From NCBI GenBank assembly GCA_030068145.1, contig JAPJBO010000358.1:1-64000 (forward strand): a DNA stretch of 64,000 nt, given 5' to 3'. Source of the DNA: Diplonema papillatum (Eukaryota > Euglenozoa > Diplonemea > Diplonemida > Diplonemidae). The notes below the pieces were generated by a model. That model was not told the origin of the DNA and did not search any database. It saw nothing but the letters and a program-made list of their open reading frames with translations. Positions 20,545 to 31,504 of the stretch are shown here, in pieces (position 1 is the first letter of the stretch; each line of letters starts with the position of its first letter). Both the position numbers and the translations under genes were made by a program.

Positions 20545-20905
20545 CTCTCGTTTGTCCTACAATGTGTTGCGAAGGCTGAAAAGAAGTAGATCGAGTGTTG
20601 TGAGCAGTGGTGCCCGCAAACAGAAGGACGTACTGCCCCACACACAGCAAAAAGTAAGCGCGAAAAGATAATTTCCGATTCATCCGTGCTGCAGGAACTC
20701 GCCGGGGGCCTGCAGCTATTCGTGAACGAGAAGCTGCCGCGGCTGCTGAGCGCCTGCGCCCGGAAGCTGCAGACGGTCCCCTTCCGACGGACCGGGGCAC
20801 CACGCTCGCCCTCATGACGGCAGACGGCTTCGTGGCCGTGGCGCCGGTTCTCGGGTTCCTCGCCCTGTGCCTCACCTGCATCATAGCCGCCGCAGGTCCG
20901 GGCAC
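20545..20905 (+). pseudogene. 5'-end copy of the lipase maturation factor gene
   Basis: 20668-20905 matches the first ~80 codons of the intact gene at 21873. Flanking CACACAGCAAAAAGTAAGCG also matches the intact gene's leader. The ATG has been lost (AAAAGATAATTTCC against AAAATGATAATTTCC), a base is deleted at the codons for VPVPTD, and similarity stops after IIAA. It cannot make the protein. Confidence 0.88.
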
Positions 20906-21650
20906 CGGCTGACGCCGGCTTTCGCGTCACAGCGTGGGCGGCCCTAAGGTTAGCCCCCTCAGGTGACTCACTTGACTACGTTTACTGTCTGTCCGCTGAC
21001 TTTTCTACACTGCTCTTGGCGGACTTTTCTAACGTGTAGACACGTTGAGCTTCCAGTGCAAAACCATGGTCCACGACCATGGTTTGAACGACCATGAGGA
21101 AGGGGTGAAAAACTGCCAAAAAACGGAGAAGGATGTCACTTCCACGGCTGCCAAAACGAGTGAGGGCGAGCTTCTGAGCATGGCAAGCCAGGCCAAGTAC
21201 GAGAAACAGCATGAGCATGGTACCCCAACAGCTGGCGAAACACTACAAGCTTGGCCACATCGAGACACACACCGACCAGGCACTGAGAAGATCGGCTGCT
21301 GCCATCTCAGGGAAGGGGGGCGGTCCTGCCGGAGTTGCAAGCCTTTATTGGGTGGACCACGAAGGCAGCCCAGGAATATCATCGACTACACGTCGAAGGC
21401 AGCCACCCAGGTTGCAGGGACGTTGCTTGGAACGGACCGCCGTTAGACTTGTCTGCCAGTGGCAGGTCTTCAATGCCAGCTATGGCAAGCATCGTTCTCT
21501 GGGGTTTACAGCATTACGGACACTGTATCAAAGTCAGCTGACAGACAGTAAAGCTATCTTCTTGCCTCGAGAACTACGGGCAATCTGGAAAACTCGAGTG
21601 CAAGAAAACAACTTTTCTCTCGGCGAATAAATAGCTATTATAGCCATACT
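20906..21650. other. Intergenic stretch with unassigned open frames
   Basis: Two overlapping plus-strand frames (21045-21446 and 21211-21630) have ordinary composition, but I recognise no family. They could be a frameshifted remnant. The phrase GGGCGGCCCT-A/G-AG-TTA-CCCCCTCAGGTGA at 20936-20965 recurs at 61150-61185, and ATAGCCATACTTCAAC (21641) recurs at 61203, marking a dispersed repeat. Confidence 0.4.
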
Positions 21651-21753
21651 TCAACGGTCTTTTGCAAATTATCCCATCGCAGCGTTGGTCTCCGGAAGTG
21701 TCTCTGAAACACGGGGCATATCGGGGTGGCGCTCTGCTATATCGAAATACCGG

Positions 21754-21797
21754 CTTCTCAAAAACACGAAACAGTTCACGCAGTCTAAAACGCAGGT
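21754..21797 (+). promoter_or_regulatory. Core-promoter-like motif of the lipase maturation factor gene
   Basis: CTTCTCAAAAACACGAAACA, GTTCACGCAGTCTAAAACG, preceded by AAATACCGG. The order and spacing follow the consensus (CCCGG-TTCTCAA-CGAA-TTCAC-TCTAAAA) despite substitutions. The ATG is about 95 bp downstream of TTCAC. Confidence 0.5.
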
Positions 21798-21872
21798 CAC
21801 AAGCCACGAAACTGACATCGTCGGATCGTTGGGAACACACTACACACGCACACGCAAAAAGCAAACGCGAAA

Positions 21873-24134
21873 ATGATAATTTCCGATTCGTCCGTGTTAT
21901 GGGAACTCGCCGGGGGCCTGCAGCTGTTCGTGAACGAGAAGCTGCCGCGGCTGCTGAGCGCCTGCGCCCGGAAGCTGCAGACGGTGCCCGTTCCGACGGA
22001 CCGGGACACCACGCTCGCCCTCATGACGGCCGACGGCTTCGTGGCCGTGGCTCCTGTTCTCGGGTTCCTCGCCCTGTGCCTCACCTGCATCATAGCCGCC
22101 GCGGCACCGCCAGCCCGCGGCCCGCCGGTGTCCCACACGCTCACCCGCGCCGTACTCCTGCGCGGCGTGGCCCTCTGCTACTTGGCGGCCTTCCTCACCG
22201 CCTCGCAGCAGTTCCGCTCGTTGTACGGCGAGGAAGGCGTGCTGCTGAGCGCGAGGACCGGGCCGCGGCCGACGCCGGCGTTCGACTTTTTGACGCGGGT
22301 CGCCGGCTCTTTTTTGAGCCCCGACGCCCAGGTGGAAGTGGTCAGCTACGCGGGCTGCATTGCGTCGCTTGCCTTCCTCCGGTATCCGACTCGCACGGCG
22401 CTGGTCCCTGCTGCGCTGTGGGTGCTGTACCTCTCGTTGGTAAACCACCCGGGGGCGAACTTGATCGGGTACGGGTGGGAGTGGCTCACGCTCGAAATCG
22501 GGTTCCTGTCGTGTTTTTTCTGCCCGCTGTGGTCGGGCGGGGCGAAGGCCCGGGGGGGAGGAGGAGGAGGCTGCGGTGAGCCGAGCACCGCAGTGCTGTA
22601 CCTGTTCCGGTGGGCCGCGTTTCGGTTGATGCTGGGGGCGGGGATGTCGAAGGTGGGCCGCGCGGCAAGCCCGTGCTGGCGAGCGCTCACGTGCACCCAA
22701 GCGCACTACTTCACGCAGCCGCTGCCGTCGCCAGCGGCGTGGTACCTCCACCACTTGCCGGCAGCCTTCCACTCCGGCGAAGTCGCCCTGGTCTTCTTCG
22801 AGCAGCTCTTCCTCCCCTTCCTCCTCCTGTCTCCTCTGCGGTGCGTCAGGGTCCCCGCCGCCGTCGCAGAGCTCACGCTCCAGCTCGGCATAATCTTCAC
22901 CGGCAACTTCGCGTGGATCAACTTCATCGGGTCGGTCCCCGTTCTCGCTGCCCTCGACGACGGCGTCCTCCGCTGCTTTTTTTCCAGCACACCAACCCAC
23001 CCCCCCTCGAGGACCCCCGCGCCGGCTTTTTCCGCGCTTTTTTCTGCCGCCCGCGGCTTTTTTAGCCGCTTTTCCGCGTCGGCGGCCGCCCCGTCTGCCC
23101 GCGGGCCGGGGGTGGTCGGGCGGGTGGGGGCGTGGCTGCGGTGCGTGGTGACGGTTGCGCTCGTGGCGTTTGTGGGGTACAAGTCGTGCGATCCGCTGCT
23201 CGACATGTTCGCCGTGCAGCCGTGGCTGCACTACTACGACGACTACTTCTTCGTCAACGCACAGGGCGTCTTCGGGTTCGTCAACCAGAAGCGAGTTGTC
23301 GCGGCCCTAGAGATCCGCGAGCACCAGGGGGGTACCTGGACTTCGCTCGACCTCCCCTCGCTTCCAGGGTCGCCCAATCGTGCCCCCGCCTACCACTCGC
23401 CGTACCACTACAGGCTGGACTGGGAGGTCTGGATCCGGACGACAGCGTCCATGGAGGACCGGGTGCCCATGCCTGGCCAATCCGCCTTGCCTGCCTTCAT
23501 CGAGCGCGCTCTCTACCGCCTGCTGGCGGGGGATACTGAGGTTGCCTCGCTGTTCGCCCTGACGCCGGAGCAGAAGGCGTGGGTCGGTGTCGCCGACATG
23601 TCGTCCGTCTGGCCCAGCTCGGCGGCCGAACGCAGGCTCAAGGACCCCATCGAGGCCGAGATCCGGGTGCGGTATTTCGAGTACACGTTCAGTCCGCAGG
23701 GGTCGAGCGCCTGGTGGGACAGGCGCCTGGTCGAAGGCGCTGCGAGCGCGACGCTGCGGGCTGGCGACGCCGGCCGCGGGAACCGGGAGGCCCGCAGGGC
23801 TGCCTTGGGCAGCGTCGGGAAGTACCTCAACAGGTCCCCGCTGGTGGCGACAGCGGGGCTCGGCGCGTTCTGCACGGGCAACGGGCTCGCCCGGTTGTTG
23901 TGGGCAGCGCTGGCCGTGTACGCGTTCGTAGGCGACTACGTGCCGGTCGAGTTGACAGCAGAGTACGCCCACGATCCGGCGCCGGTGTTCCTCAGCTTGA
24001 CGGCTGCCATCGCGGTCGTGGTGTTGTTTGCGCACAGCTCGCGCGCACGCATCCTTCCCTTCATCCTCGTACTGTACACCTTCTACCTTCAGCGCAGCTG
24101 TGTGCTGCGGGCTGTCTACGCCACAGTCACGTGA
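21873..24134 (+). CDS. Lipase maturation factor family protein (LMF1/LMF2-like)
   Basis: 753 residues in one exon, within the usual range for this family of multi-pass ER membrane proteins, which help dimeric lipases fold and assemble. Several hydrophobic segments occupy residues 53-370. Family hallmarks seen are RLMLGAGMSK (251-260), CWRALTC with HY-TQPLPSPAAW (269-290), HHLP, FFEQLFLPFLLL (308-319), TGNFAWIN (343-350) and LDD at about 361. In the C-terminal luminal part are YHYRLDWEVWI and IRVRYFEYTFS with WWDRRLV. A glycine run (228-233) and a low-complexity stretch near 370-420 are local insertions. The last ~60 residues end in another hydrophobic segment. The ATG at 21873 follows the promoter-like motif. 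The 5' end is copied upstream (20668) and the 3' end downstream (24160, 24595). Confidence 0.93.
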   Translation: MIISDSSVLWELAGGLQLFVNEKLPRLLSACARKLQTVPVPTDRDTTLALMTADGFVAVAPVLGFLALCLTCIIAAAAPPARGPPVSHTLTRAVLLRGVALCYLAAFLTASQQFRSLYGEEGVLLSARTGPRPTPAFDFLTRVAGSFLSPDAQVEVVSYAGCIASLAFLRYPTRTALVPAALWVLYLSLVNHPGANLIGYGWEWLTLEIGFLSCFFCPLWSGGAKARGGGGGGCGEPSTAVLYLFRWAAFRLMLGAGMSKVGRAASPCWRALTCTQAHYFTQPLPSPAAWYLHHLPAAFHSGEVALVFFEQLFLPFLLLSPLRCVRVPAAVAELTLQLGIIFTGNFAWINFIGSVPVLAALDDGVLRCFFSSTPTHPPSRTPAPAFSALFSAARGFFSRFSASAAAPSARGPGVVGRVGAWLRCVVTVALVAFVGYKSCDPLLDMFAVQPWLHYYDDYFFVNAQGVFGFVNQKRVVAALEIREHQGGTWTSLDLPSLPGSPNRAPAYHSPYHYRLDWEVWIRTTASMEDRVPMPGQSALPAFIERALYRLLAGDTEVASLFALTPEQKAWVGVADMSSVWPSSAAERRLKDPIEAEIRVRYFEYTFSPQGSSAWWDRRLVEGAASATLRAGDAGRGNREARRAALGSVGKYLNRSPLVATAGLGAFCTGNGLARLLWAALAVYAFVGDYVPVELTAEYAHDPAPVFLSLTAAIAVVVLFAHSSRARILPFILVLYTFYLQRSCVLRAVYATVT

Positions 24135-24159
24135 CGTCGATCCTACGTTCGTTGCATGA

Positions 24160-24320
24160 CACCGCGCTGTTCCTCAGCTTGACGGCTGCCATCGCGGTCG
24201 TGGTGTTGTTTGCGCACAGATCGCGCGCACGCATCCTTCCCTCCATCCTCGTACTGTACGCCTTCTACCTTCAGCGCAGCGACAGTCACGTGACGTCGAT
24301 CCTACTTTCGTTGCGTGACA
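24160..24320 (+). pseudogene. 3'-end copy 1 of the lipase maturation factor gene
   Basis: TTCCTCAGCTTGACGGCTGC through the codons for ILVLY, then GTCACGTGACGTCGATCCTA. It lacks the 27 bp for the residues around CVLRAVYAT. Highly similar to 23991-24150 and unable to be translated on its own. Confidence 0.9.
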
Positions 24321-24594
24321 CCACGCACATCATCGCCGTGTTATTTTCAGACCGAAGGTAAGCAGTAAATCTCGGCAGGAAAAAGGCGCGGAAGGCTTTC
24401 CTCGTTTTCTAAATGACGTCGGCAAGCATTGTGAGGGGGCTCGTAGGGCTGCGATTACGGAACAACGGCGGGCGCCTTGTAGAGTGAAAGCTTGTGCCGG
24501 ATTAAGTATTTATGCCCTGGGAGCAGCTTGCGGCGGCAGCGCTGCTTGCGTGCACATTTGCTGGTGACACACCGCCCGGCAGTAGATACATGCC

Positions 24595-24765
24595 CACGAC
24601 CGTCCTCAGCTTGGCAGAACGGCATCCATCGCCGTCGTTGTGTTGTTTGCGCACAGCTTGCACGCACGCACCGTGCCTTGCTTCCTCGTTCTGTACACCT
24701 TGTACCTTCCAGCGCAGCTGTGTGCTGCGGGCTGTCTACGCTACAGTCACGTGAAGGATACACTC
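24595..24765 (+). pseudogene. 3'-end copy 2 of the lipase maturation factor gene
   Basis: A more diverged copy of the same tail: CCTCAGCTTGGCAGAACGGC, GTGTTGTTTGCGCACAGC, GTGTGCTGCGGGCTGTCTAC. Greater divergence than copy 1 implies a separate, older event. Confidence 0.85.
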
Positions 24766-25155
24766 GATCTTGCGATGTTGCTCTGTGGGTAAGAACCCAC
24801 CAGCGTAAGCGGGCGCTTCGCAGTGGATGATAAAGTTTGAAATGAACCGCTCGATTCTCCCCCCCTTCTCCCAAACCTTAATCCCCCCCGACTCTGTATT
24901 GGCTTCAGGGATGACGAGGATGTCGGTTGCGACTGTGCTTCAAGTGAGTGCAGTCGAACGTACAAGCCCCCTGTACGAGTGCTCTCTTGCAGAGACGAAA
25001 CCTCCCGTCGAAATGCAATTGCACCATCACGGGGGAGAGGAGCCCTGTTTTCGCAGTTCGTTGTTATTCTTCCCTCGCCTTTGCTCTTGCTCCGGTTCTG
25101 CAGCAGGTTTAACCGCGGGTGGTCAAGTCATCAAACCCCCGGGTTCTCAGTGAAA

Positions 25156-25215
25156 GTACCGTAATTGGAATAATGTTGAACTGAACTATATGGGGTTGCC
25201 CCAGGTTTTACCCTA
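25156..25215 (+). mobile_element. One-ended copy of the TACCGTAAT MITE
   Basis: TACCGTAATTGGAATAATG then TTGAACTGAACT matches the left end of the element at 13863. A weak match to its CCAGGTTT interior follows, and no right end is seen. Confidence 0.55.
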
Positions 25216-25378
25216 GCTATCGGTCGTAGAGATACGATCGAGGACTGCCCCTTTGAAAGCTGAAGAATGAATAGAATGATCATGCATCAATCTAGGCTTG
25301 ACACGATACAATCTCTGGTATCGGGGAATCTTTGATTCGTCAGATTTTCCTCGGTCCAGTCTGGTTTGAGTGACAAGA

Positions 25379-25742
25379 AACCTGGTTGATCCTGCCAGTA
25401 GTCATATGCTTGTTTCAAGGATTAAGCCATGCAAGTCTCAGAGTAAATGGATTAACAGTGGGTCTGCAGACGGCTCATTAAATCGGTGGCAATCTACGCG
25501 GGGAAGGTGCCTTTTGGGCCCAGTTGGATAACAATGGTAACTCCATTGCTAATACATGTCCGAAGAATCCAACTCGATTCAACCCCGTGGCCTTAAAACC
25601 GCGGGGTCGGGGTGGATACAATTGACCGAGATAAGAACCAACGCTAGCAATAGCAGCGGTGTGTGGATGAAACAGGTCAATCGAGTGATAGCACACGACT
25701 TCAAGTCGGTGCAAGCCCGCAAGAGCTTCGTTCAACGTCAAT
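25379..25742 (+). rRNA. 18S rRNA gene, 5' fragment
   Basis: It begins with the nearly universal 5' end AACCTGGTTGATCCTGCC and AGTCATATGCTTG. It continues through TTAAGCCATGCAAGTCTCAG, ACGGCTCATTAAATC and GGTAACTCCATTGCTAATAC, and then diverges. Only about 360 of ~1800 nt are present, and the rest of the small-subunit gene is absent, so it is a fragment. The SPX-SLC13 gene starts 175 bp further on. An inverted partial copy lies at 31505-31735. Confidence 0.9.
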
Positions 25743-25917
25743 GCAATAACGGTAATTGAGTGCGAGACGCATCATGCTGCTGCCAAAAAGGAAGAACAGG
25801 TGAAGTCGTGGTCACAGAAGCGTCCAGTGATATGGCTGGGGATAAATCAGACTAGCAGCAGAGCATACGACTACGCAAAACCAGGGTTAACGGGGGTGAG
25901 CGTTATACTCAAGCAAG

Positions 25918-28900
25918 ATGAAGTTCAAACATGAGCTCGAGGAAGAAATGCGGGTGATGCCCAATTGGGCCTACGTCAGGTATGCCACTGCTCCCAAGCT
26001 GAGTCGGTCCGTCCCTATCTCTTGAAACTGCATCGAAGTGCCTGCGCGTTTATCACAGTGAATCACGGTCCACCACGGTCTATCAGGTCCATCCCTAGTC
26101 CCTAGAGCTGCATCGAATTGCCGGTGCTGAATTATTTGGTCTATCACGCTTGATTGAGAACGGACTGAAGTGTACTCGAAAGGCAGAACTCTGCCCAAAA
26201 CGCAAAAGTAAGCAACCGCTTGCACAGCTACCGCTCGCTGGAGGCGATGACAAAGAAGTACAAGTACGAGCGTGAGGAAGCAGCTGTGGTCGAGCGGAAC
26301 TCGGCTGACCGGCTCGCCGAGCTGCGGGAAGACTTCTTCGAAGCCATCCGGCAGGACATCGCGGTCGTCGACGGCGACTTCACCAAGAACTTGGAGCTGT
26401 GCAAACGCCAGCTAGAGTACCTTCACACGAGCATCAAAACCGAGGCGTCGAGCAAAAGCCGGACAGTCTCCATCGAGGTAGACCACGTCACTGGCCTGTC
26501 GCCGGACTTGCACATGTCGCACCACGAGATCATGAGCCGGATGAAGTCGCTCGAGGCTTTATACGTGTATGCTTTTCGCGATAACCAGTAACATACCTCA
26601 GAGAGCACACTTGTTACAGCTAAAACGGAACGTGTGACAGCGGTTAAACCTTGAACGCGTACAGGTCAAATCGCACAAACAAACTACCGCAAATGCACAT
26701 CTCAATATACAATATTACATTAAGAAACCCTTTCGACGATGACCCGGAGACTCGTTAACGCACAAGCACAACAGCACGTGCGCACTGTACAGACCGGCGT
26801 CCAGCGAGGCTAAAGCCTGCAGTTAAAGTTCGGGATGAAGCACCTCTACAGAGCTGCACCTCACTAGCACAAAAAAAGAAAAGGTCGAAAGATACCAGCC
26901 TGCGCCCACGAATATGCAGGATCATCGGTATCACGAATCACTCGCAACCACAGGGATCTCCTGGATCTGAACAGGATGCGAACAGTCAACCGGGAGGCGT
27001 TCCGGAAGATTGTGAAGAAGTTCGACAAGGCCAGCGGGGAGAAGAACCAAAGCGAGTTCATGAAGACCGAGATCGACGTGCGGAACTTCGCGAAGGACGA
27101 CGTCGTGAAGGCGACCGAGGAGGGCCTGCTACGGTGCGCCCGCCTGCTGTTCGCCGACACCGAGACAGGGGACCGCATGTTCTCCAAGTTCTGCGAAGAT
27201 GCGCTGGATGTACGGAAAGCCCGGCGAAAGAAGGTGAAGGCGCAGGCGACGGTCGCCGGGGTGCGGATGTTCCTCAAGTACGCCGCCGCCTACGCTGCCG
27301 TCTTCCTCTTCCTCTCCTTCGTCGTCCGGCCTCACTTTTCGGCGGTTCCCGAAAAAAACTGGCAGGGATACGTCGTCATATTCGGCATCGTGACCGGCGT
27401 GTTGCTGATCGCCATCTTCAGCAAGCCCGCAGACGTCACGCTCATGAGCGTCGACATCCTGTTCCTCGCAACCGGCATCATCAGCTCCCGAGAGGCGTTC
27501 GCCGGGTTCAGTAACGAGGGCGTCATAGCGAACGGGATCCTGCTCCCGTTCGCCCGCGCGCTGAGCTTGGCGGGGGGCGCCGAGTTGTGTCTGATTTCCG
27601 CGTTGGGGCAGCCTCGGAACCTGCAGATGGCGCAGCTGCGCATGTCGCTCGTCGTAGCGACGCTGTCGTCGGTGCTCAACAACACGCCCATCGTGTTCAT
27701 GATGATCCCGATTCTGCAGGTTTGGTGCTCCCGGCTGAACATGTCCGTTTCGAAGTTCATGATGCCGATGTCGTTCGCCATCATGCTCGGGGGGACCTGC
27801 TCGATCGTCGGCTCGAGTGCGAACTTGGTCACCATCGGAATCGCCGGGAGCTACCACGGAAAGTACGCAGCCGGCCACCAACCCGAGTTCCTGCGCCCGG
27901 GCTTCTTCCAACCCGCCATCATCGGCATCCCCGTGTGCCTCGTCGGGTGCCTGTGGATGGTGTTCAGCTCCCCTTTCCTCCTCCCGGCGCGGATTCCCGC
28001 CGCGGGCGACTCTGGATCCTCCTCCCTGGGAGGTTCCGGGAGCATGTCCATGGCGAGGATGATGCACACGCCAGGTGTCTTCGCGTCGCAAGCCCGGTTC
28101 GACGTCCCGTTCAAGATCCTGAAGGCCATGTGGGGCATGACGGTCGAGTCGACGGGGATCACGCGGCTGGGGCCGGAGGTGCTCTACATCGTGAACACGA
28201 ACGAAATCAAGGGCGAGAACCACGAGCCCCCGGACTACGGGTCATGGGAGTACCGCATCAAGGAAGGCGACGTCGCCGTGTTCCGCTGCTCGGCGCAGCA
28301 GGTCAGCAAGGTCCGGCAGTCGCAGGCCTTGGAGATCTACAACAAGCACGTCGCCAAGCTGACGGGCGAGCGGAGGTCTGTTGTACCCCTATTCCGACGA
28401 GCCGGACAATGTTTTTTGCGTCCGGTTTAATCGTTTTTTTTTTTTTTTTTTTTTGAGTGGGATCAGGCTATTAGCTTCATTTTTCCTCAGTTTTCCAACT
28501 TCCGTCTCAATAGCCAATTTGCTTTTCCCGCTCTGAAATCGAGAAGCTTTTGTTTATTTTGGCCGCCCGAACCTTCCAAAAGGGGGGGGTCCGGGGGGCA
28601 CTGCCCCCCGGCAAACGGTACGGTACATTCAGGTGGAGAAAGAGTTTGCACTTCTCAGTCCGTTTGTCGCGTTAAACATACGTCCAACGTACTGGTGGCA
28701 TTGTTTGCCATCTGTGTGACCCTCGCCTCGCTCCTCCTGGTGCACACTCCTGAAGACAACAGCCCATTTCAAACTCATCCACCACTCAGATACTGTGTGC
28801 TGGTAAATCATTGGCACGAGTAGATGCAGACCGGAGATCACACGGAACAAGGCACTTGTGTCAACTCGGAGAGAATCTGTCAAGAATTCTGGGCTGCTTC

Positions 28901-29492
28901 TGAGCCTCGACTCTCTCACTCGGCTCAGCACCCGCGGCAGCCCCAAACTTCTGCCAGCCAGCCCACCATGCCCAGCGACCCACCGATGGCCAGCCCCTGA
29001 CCGCCAGCCAGCTTCCTGGCACAGCTGGCCTAACCCACGCCTCCACCGGACCCCCACGACTTTTTTCATCGAAGGTCGTTTTTTGCACTTTATTATTATT
29101 ATTTTTGAGCCGCCCGGATTTCCAAAATCCGTCAGCTGACGGAATTTGGAATGGGAAGCTAATGCCCTGAGTGGGATAAACACGCAGTCTTTTTCCCTCC
29201 GAGGTTTTATTGTCGCAAACGAATCCCCGTGTGCAGCGGGCGGTGCCCACGGCACACGGCACCAAGCATCCATGCGGAGCATCAAGCTCGTGTAACAGCC
29301 AGCGCACATATCAGGCTGCCACACAAACCCACATCATCGCACACACACGTATCAGGTTACCACACAACGCACATACACCCTCTCCGGTAGCTCCGGTCCG
29401 CTGACCTCCGCGGCCTTTGAAAAGTTCTGGGTGCTTCCTCACGGGCCCCGACGCACGCCGCGTCCTCCTCTAAACCCTCACTGTCGTTTCTC

Positions 29493-29527
<35 letters not shown>

Positions 29528-31423
29528 CATGTGATACGAAGAAGCTAGGTTCGTCACGGCAGCCATCCCAGTGAAGGGAAATAAAATTTGTATAAGCAGT
29601 GGGTTAAAGCACCTGCTTAGTAGGAAATACTTGAGGAGGCTGCCAGCTGCAAAATATCAAAGGAGGTAAATGTGCTGTAGCCCCACACAAAACACAGGTG
29701 AATCTGGGTTGAGTGGCGGGCGTAAGCGTTCAACTAAAGGATAGGGTGCATTTTCATTTAACAATGCATTGTTGGTACTAAAAATTAGTAGCTGGCAGCG
29801 TACTAAAAGCAACTCACCAAATCAGGTGAAAAGCCGCCAGTGCGCACAAACAAACGGAAGCGCCATACCAGTTTTTTTTTGTAGTAACAATGCTTTGTAA
29901 ACACGAAAGAGAACGCTGGCAGCGTGTTTTGGGAGAAGATTAGCCTAACGATCATATTCACTCACTATCGATCACAGGCTAATCCTCCCCCGGCACGTAC
30001 AAACAAACACACGCCTATTCTTTTTTGGCGTAAAGTGCTTATATGGCCAGCAACGTTTCAGAAAATTGCTTATATGGCCAGCAATGTTTCAAAATTGCTT
30101 ATATGGGTCGATTTAAAAAAGGGGGGGGAAATCTTAGTTTCGTGTTCAGGCGCTACTTGCCTCTGACGTGTTTGATGCTAGCATCAAGTTGGGAGCTGCA
30201 GGAAGGCAACGTCCGACTGCTCGCGAGGCGCTGGTCACGTGGCTCTAAAACACAGAACCTTTGAACAAAGCAGATGGCTCTTCTTCCATCCGACTCTCTC
30301 TCTTTCTCATCATATCATCAGGACCCTAAACAAAACGCTTCAATGAAGACGAATTGAGACTGCAACTAGACTGCAAAGACACACCCGCATGCACTGCCCC
30401 TTACCCTCGGAAACGAATGTGCACACTCATTTGCTGTACTACAAGCTATCAAAGAAATATAAAACGCCGGATGTATTGTTGTCAAGCGAAACTCTAACCT
30501 CTAAAATCATCAGGGAAAGAGGTCTTGTGGAAGGCGTCGTTGGAAGTGAGAGCCCGTTGGTTGGAAAGTCGCTGGTGGACCTTGATTTGCGGCGCGAGCA
30601 CAACGCGTGCTGCATTGCGATCCACAGGGACCGGGCGCCGAAGTCGAAGCTCGGCGGGTTCAAGCGTTGGGAGCTGCAGGAAGGCGACGTCCTTCTGCTG
30701 GAGGCCAACAAGCGCGAGGCGCTGGTCACGTGGCCGAAGCTCGGTTGGTTTACATCTATCGTCGCTGTCGAGAACTCGGCGCCGCCGATGCGGGACTTCA
30801 CGAACATGGTCATCACCATGGGCGCGCTGCTGCTGCTGGTGATCCTGACGTCGCTTTCGATCATCGACATTGTCACCCTCGGGTTCATCGTCGTCGCCGT
30901 GTTTCTCGCCCTCAAAGTCATCACCACCAAAGAAGCATGGGGCTCCGTCAAAGGAGACGTCCTCCTCACCATAGCCGCCAGCTTCGGCATCGGACAGGCC
31001 ATGGCAAACTCCGGCTTGGCCATGTGGATCGGGAATATCATCACGTCGTTGACCGCGGGAAACGAACTCGCTGTGCTGTCCCTCGTTTACCTCTTCACCG
31101 TGACCCTCGGCATGGTTTTGAACAACGCCGCGGTGGCCGTGTTGGTGTACCCTGTTGCCTACAGCGCTGCCGTAGAGAACGCCGGGTTGGACCCTGAGCT
31201 CGTCGTGTTCCTGATCATCATGGGCGCCGGGCTGTCGTTCACGACGCCGATGTCGTACCAAACGAACCAAATGGTGCAGGCCCCCGGGGGGTACCACTTC
31301 TCGGACTACGTGCGCTTCGGCGGCGCGCTGCAGGTCGTCAGCGGCGTCGCTTCGGTGGTCTTCCTGTACCTCCTAGCCGTCGGCGGCTTCATCAAGCGGC
31401 ACCACGCCCTGTGGCAGCCGTAG
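25918..31423 (+). CDS. SPX-SLC13 anion (phosphate-type) transporter with RCK_C modules, 4 exons
   Basis: Exons 25918-25979, 26228-26587, 26975-28375 and 30520-31423 join in frame through GT-AG introns into 908 residues. MKFKHELEEEMRVMPNWAY begins an SPX domain (inositol-polyphosphate sensor) that runs through FFEAIRQDIAVVDGDFTKNL to NREAFRKIVKKFDK (about 144-159). Hydrophobic segments start near residue 235. The first half of the permease has LSSVLNNTPIV and GGTCSIVGSSANLV. Two RCK_C (TrkA_C) modules follow, one late in exon 3 (TGITRLGPEVLY) and one early in exon 4 (RGLVEGVVGSESPLVGKSL). The second half has MVLNNAAVAVLV and FTTPMSYQTNQMV, the paired SLC13 signatures. Yeast Pho87/90/91 have SPX plus SLC13, and algae have SPX-SLC13-TrkA_C forms. 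Phosphate is the likely substrate, though sulfate or dicarboxylate cannot be excluded. Intron 3 is 2144 bp and repeat-rich. Confidence 0.9.
25985..26165 (-). repeat. Dispersed GATAGACCGTGAT-family repeat in intron 1
   Basis: Inverted copy of 3630-3785 (shared phrases GGACGGACCG, GATGCAG, GGTCCACCACGG complemented). It fills most of the 248-bp first intron of the SPX-SLC13 gene, so either the intron was enlarged by this element or the element supplied splice sites. Confidence 0.75.
26729..26762 (+). promoter_or_regulatory. Core-promoter-like motif fragment in intron 2
   Basis: CCCTTTCGACGATGACCCGG then AGACTCGTTAACG. It lies within intron 2 of the SPX-SLC13 gene about 245 bp before exon 3, so it is either an internal promoter or debris. 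Confidence 0.4.
29122..29149. repeat. 28-bp near-palindrome, half-site CCAAAATCCGTCAG
   Basis: One mismatch pair away from a perfect palindrome. The surrounding ~60 bp match 61870-61950 in inverted orientation, including GGGAAGCTAATGCCCTG. Confidence 0.8.
29490..29526 (+). repeat. (CT)n microsatellite
   Basis: About 18 CT dinucleotides within intron 3. A similar tract lies at 55815-55841. Confidence 0.97.
29585..29740 (+). repeat. REP-A dispersed repeat, fullest copy
   Basis: AGCACCTGCTTAGTAGGAAA, TACTTGAGGAGGCTGCCAGC, TCAAAGGAGGTAAATGTGCT, GTAGCCC, AACACAGGTGAATCTGGG and GAGTGGCGGGCGTAAGCG in order. Six copies in the window (10188, 13709, 29585, 40675, 59148, 61437) are all in the same orientation. 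No terminal inverted repeats and no long frame. Confidence 0.88.
30160..30240 (+). pseudogene. Echo of SPX-SLC13 exon 4 within intron 3
   Basis: TTGGGAGCTGCAGGAAGGCA and GCGAGGCGCTGGTCACGTGG match exon 4 at 30668-30733, with an internal deletion of about 15 bp and substitutions. It lies 280 bp upstream of the exon it copies and cannot be spliced in frame. Confidence 0.85.
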
Positions 31424-31504
31424 CTTCCTCCCCGCAGGGGGAGCCACCGTTACCCGTTACAGCCACGGTAGTCCACTACACTACCGTCAAAAGCTGACAG
31501 GGCA

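Larger units (their letters stand above)
28376..30519 (+). other. Intron 3 of the SPX-SLC13 gene, repeat-filled
   Basis: Donor AG|GTCTGT and acceptor AAAG|A fit the reading frame (ERR then GLVEG). It contains a T run (28434-28454), a G/C palindromic stretch (28583-28612), an imperfect copy (29122-29149) of the palindrome at 61901, a (CT)n tract (29490-29525), a full REP-A element (29585-29740) and an echo of exon 4 (30160-30240). No independent gene is supported. Confidence 0.7.

Noticed and set aside
21897..23231. 444-codon minus-strand frame opposite the lipase maturation factor gene
   Set aside because: GC-rich shadow frame. The plus strand has all the family motifs.
25742..25917. Continuation of the 18S rRNA gene up to the SPX-SLC13 start
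   Set aside because: After 25742 the sequence no longer follows the small-subunit gene. A weak match to the 3'-end phrase GGTGAAGTCGT at 25800 is too short to count.
27129..28223. 364-codon minus-strand frame opposite SPX-SLC13 exon 3
   Set aside because: Shadow frame dominated by Arg, His, Asp and Gly, as expected opposite membrane-protein codons.
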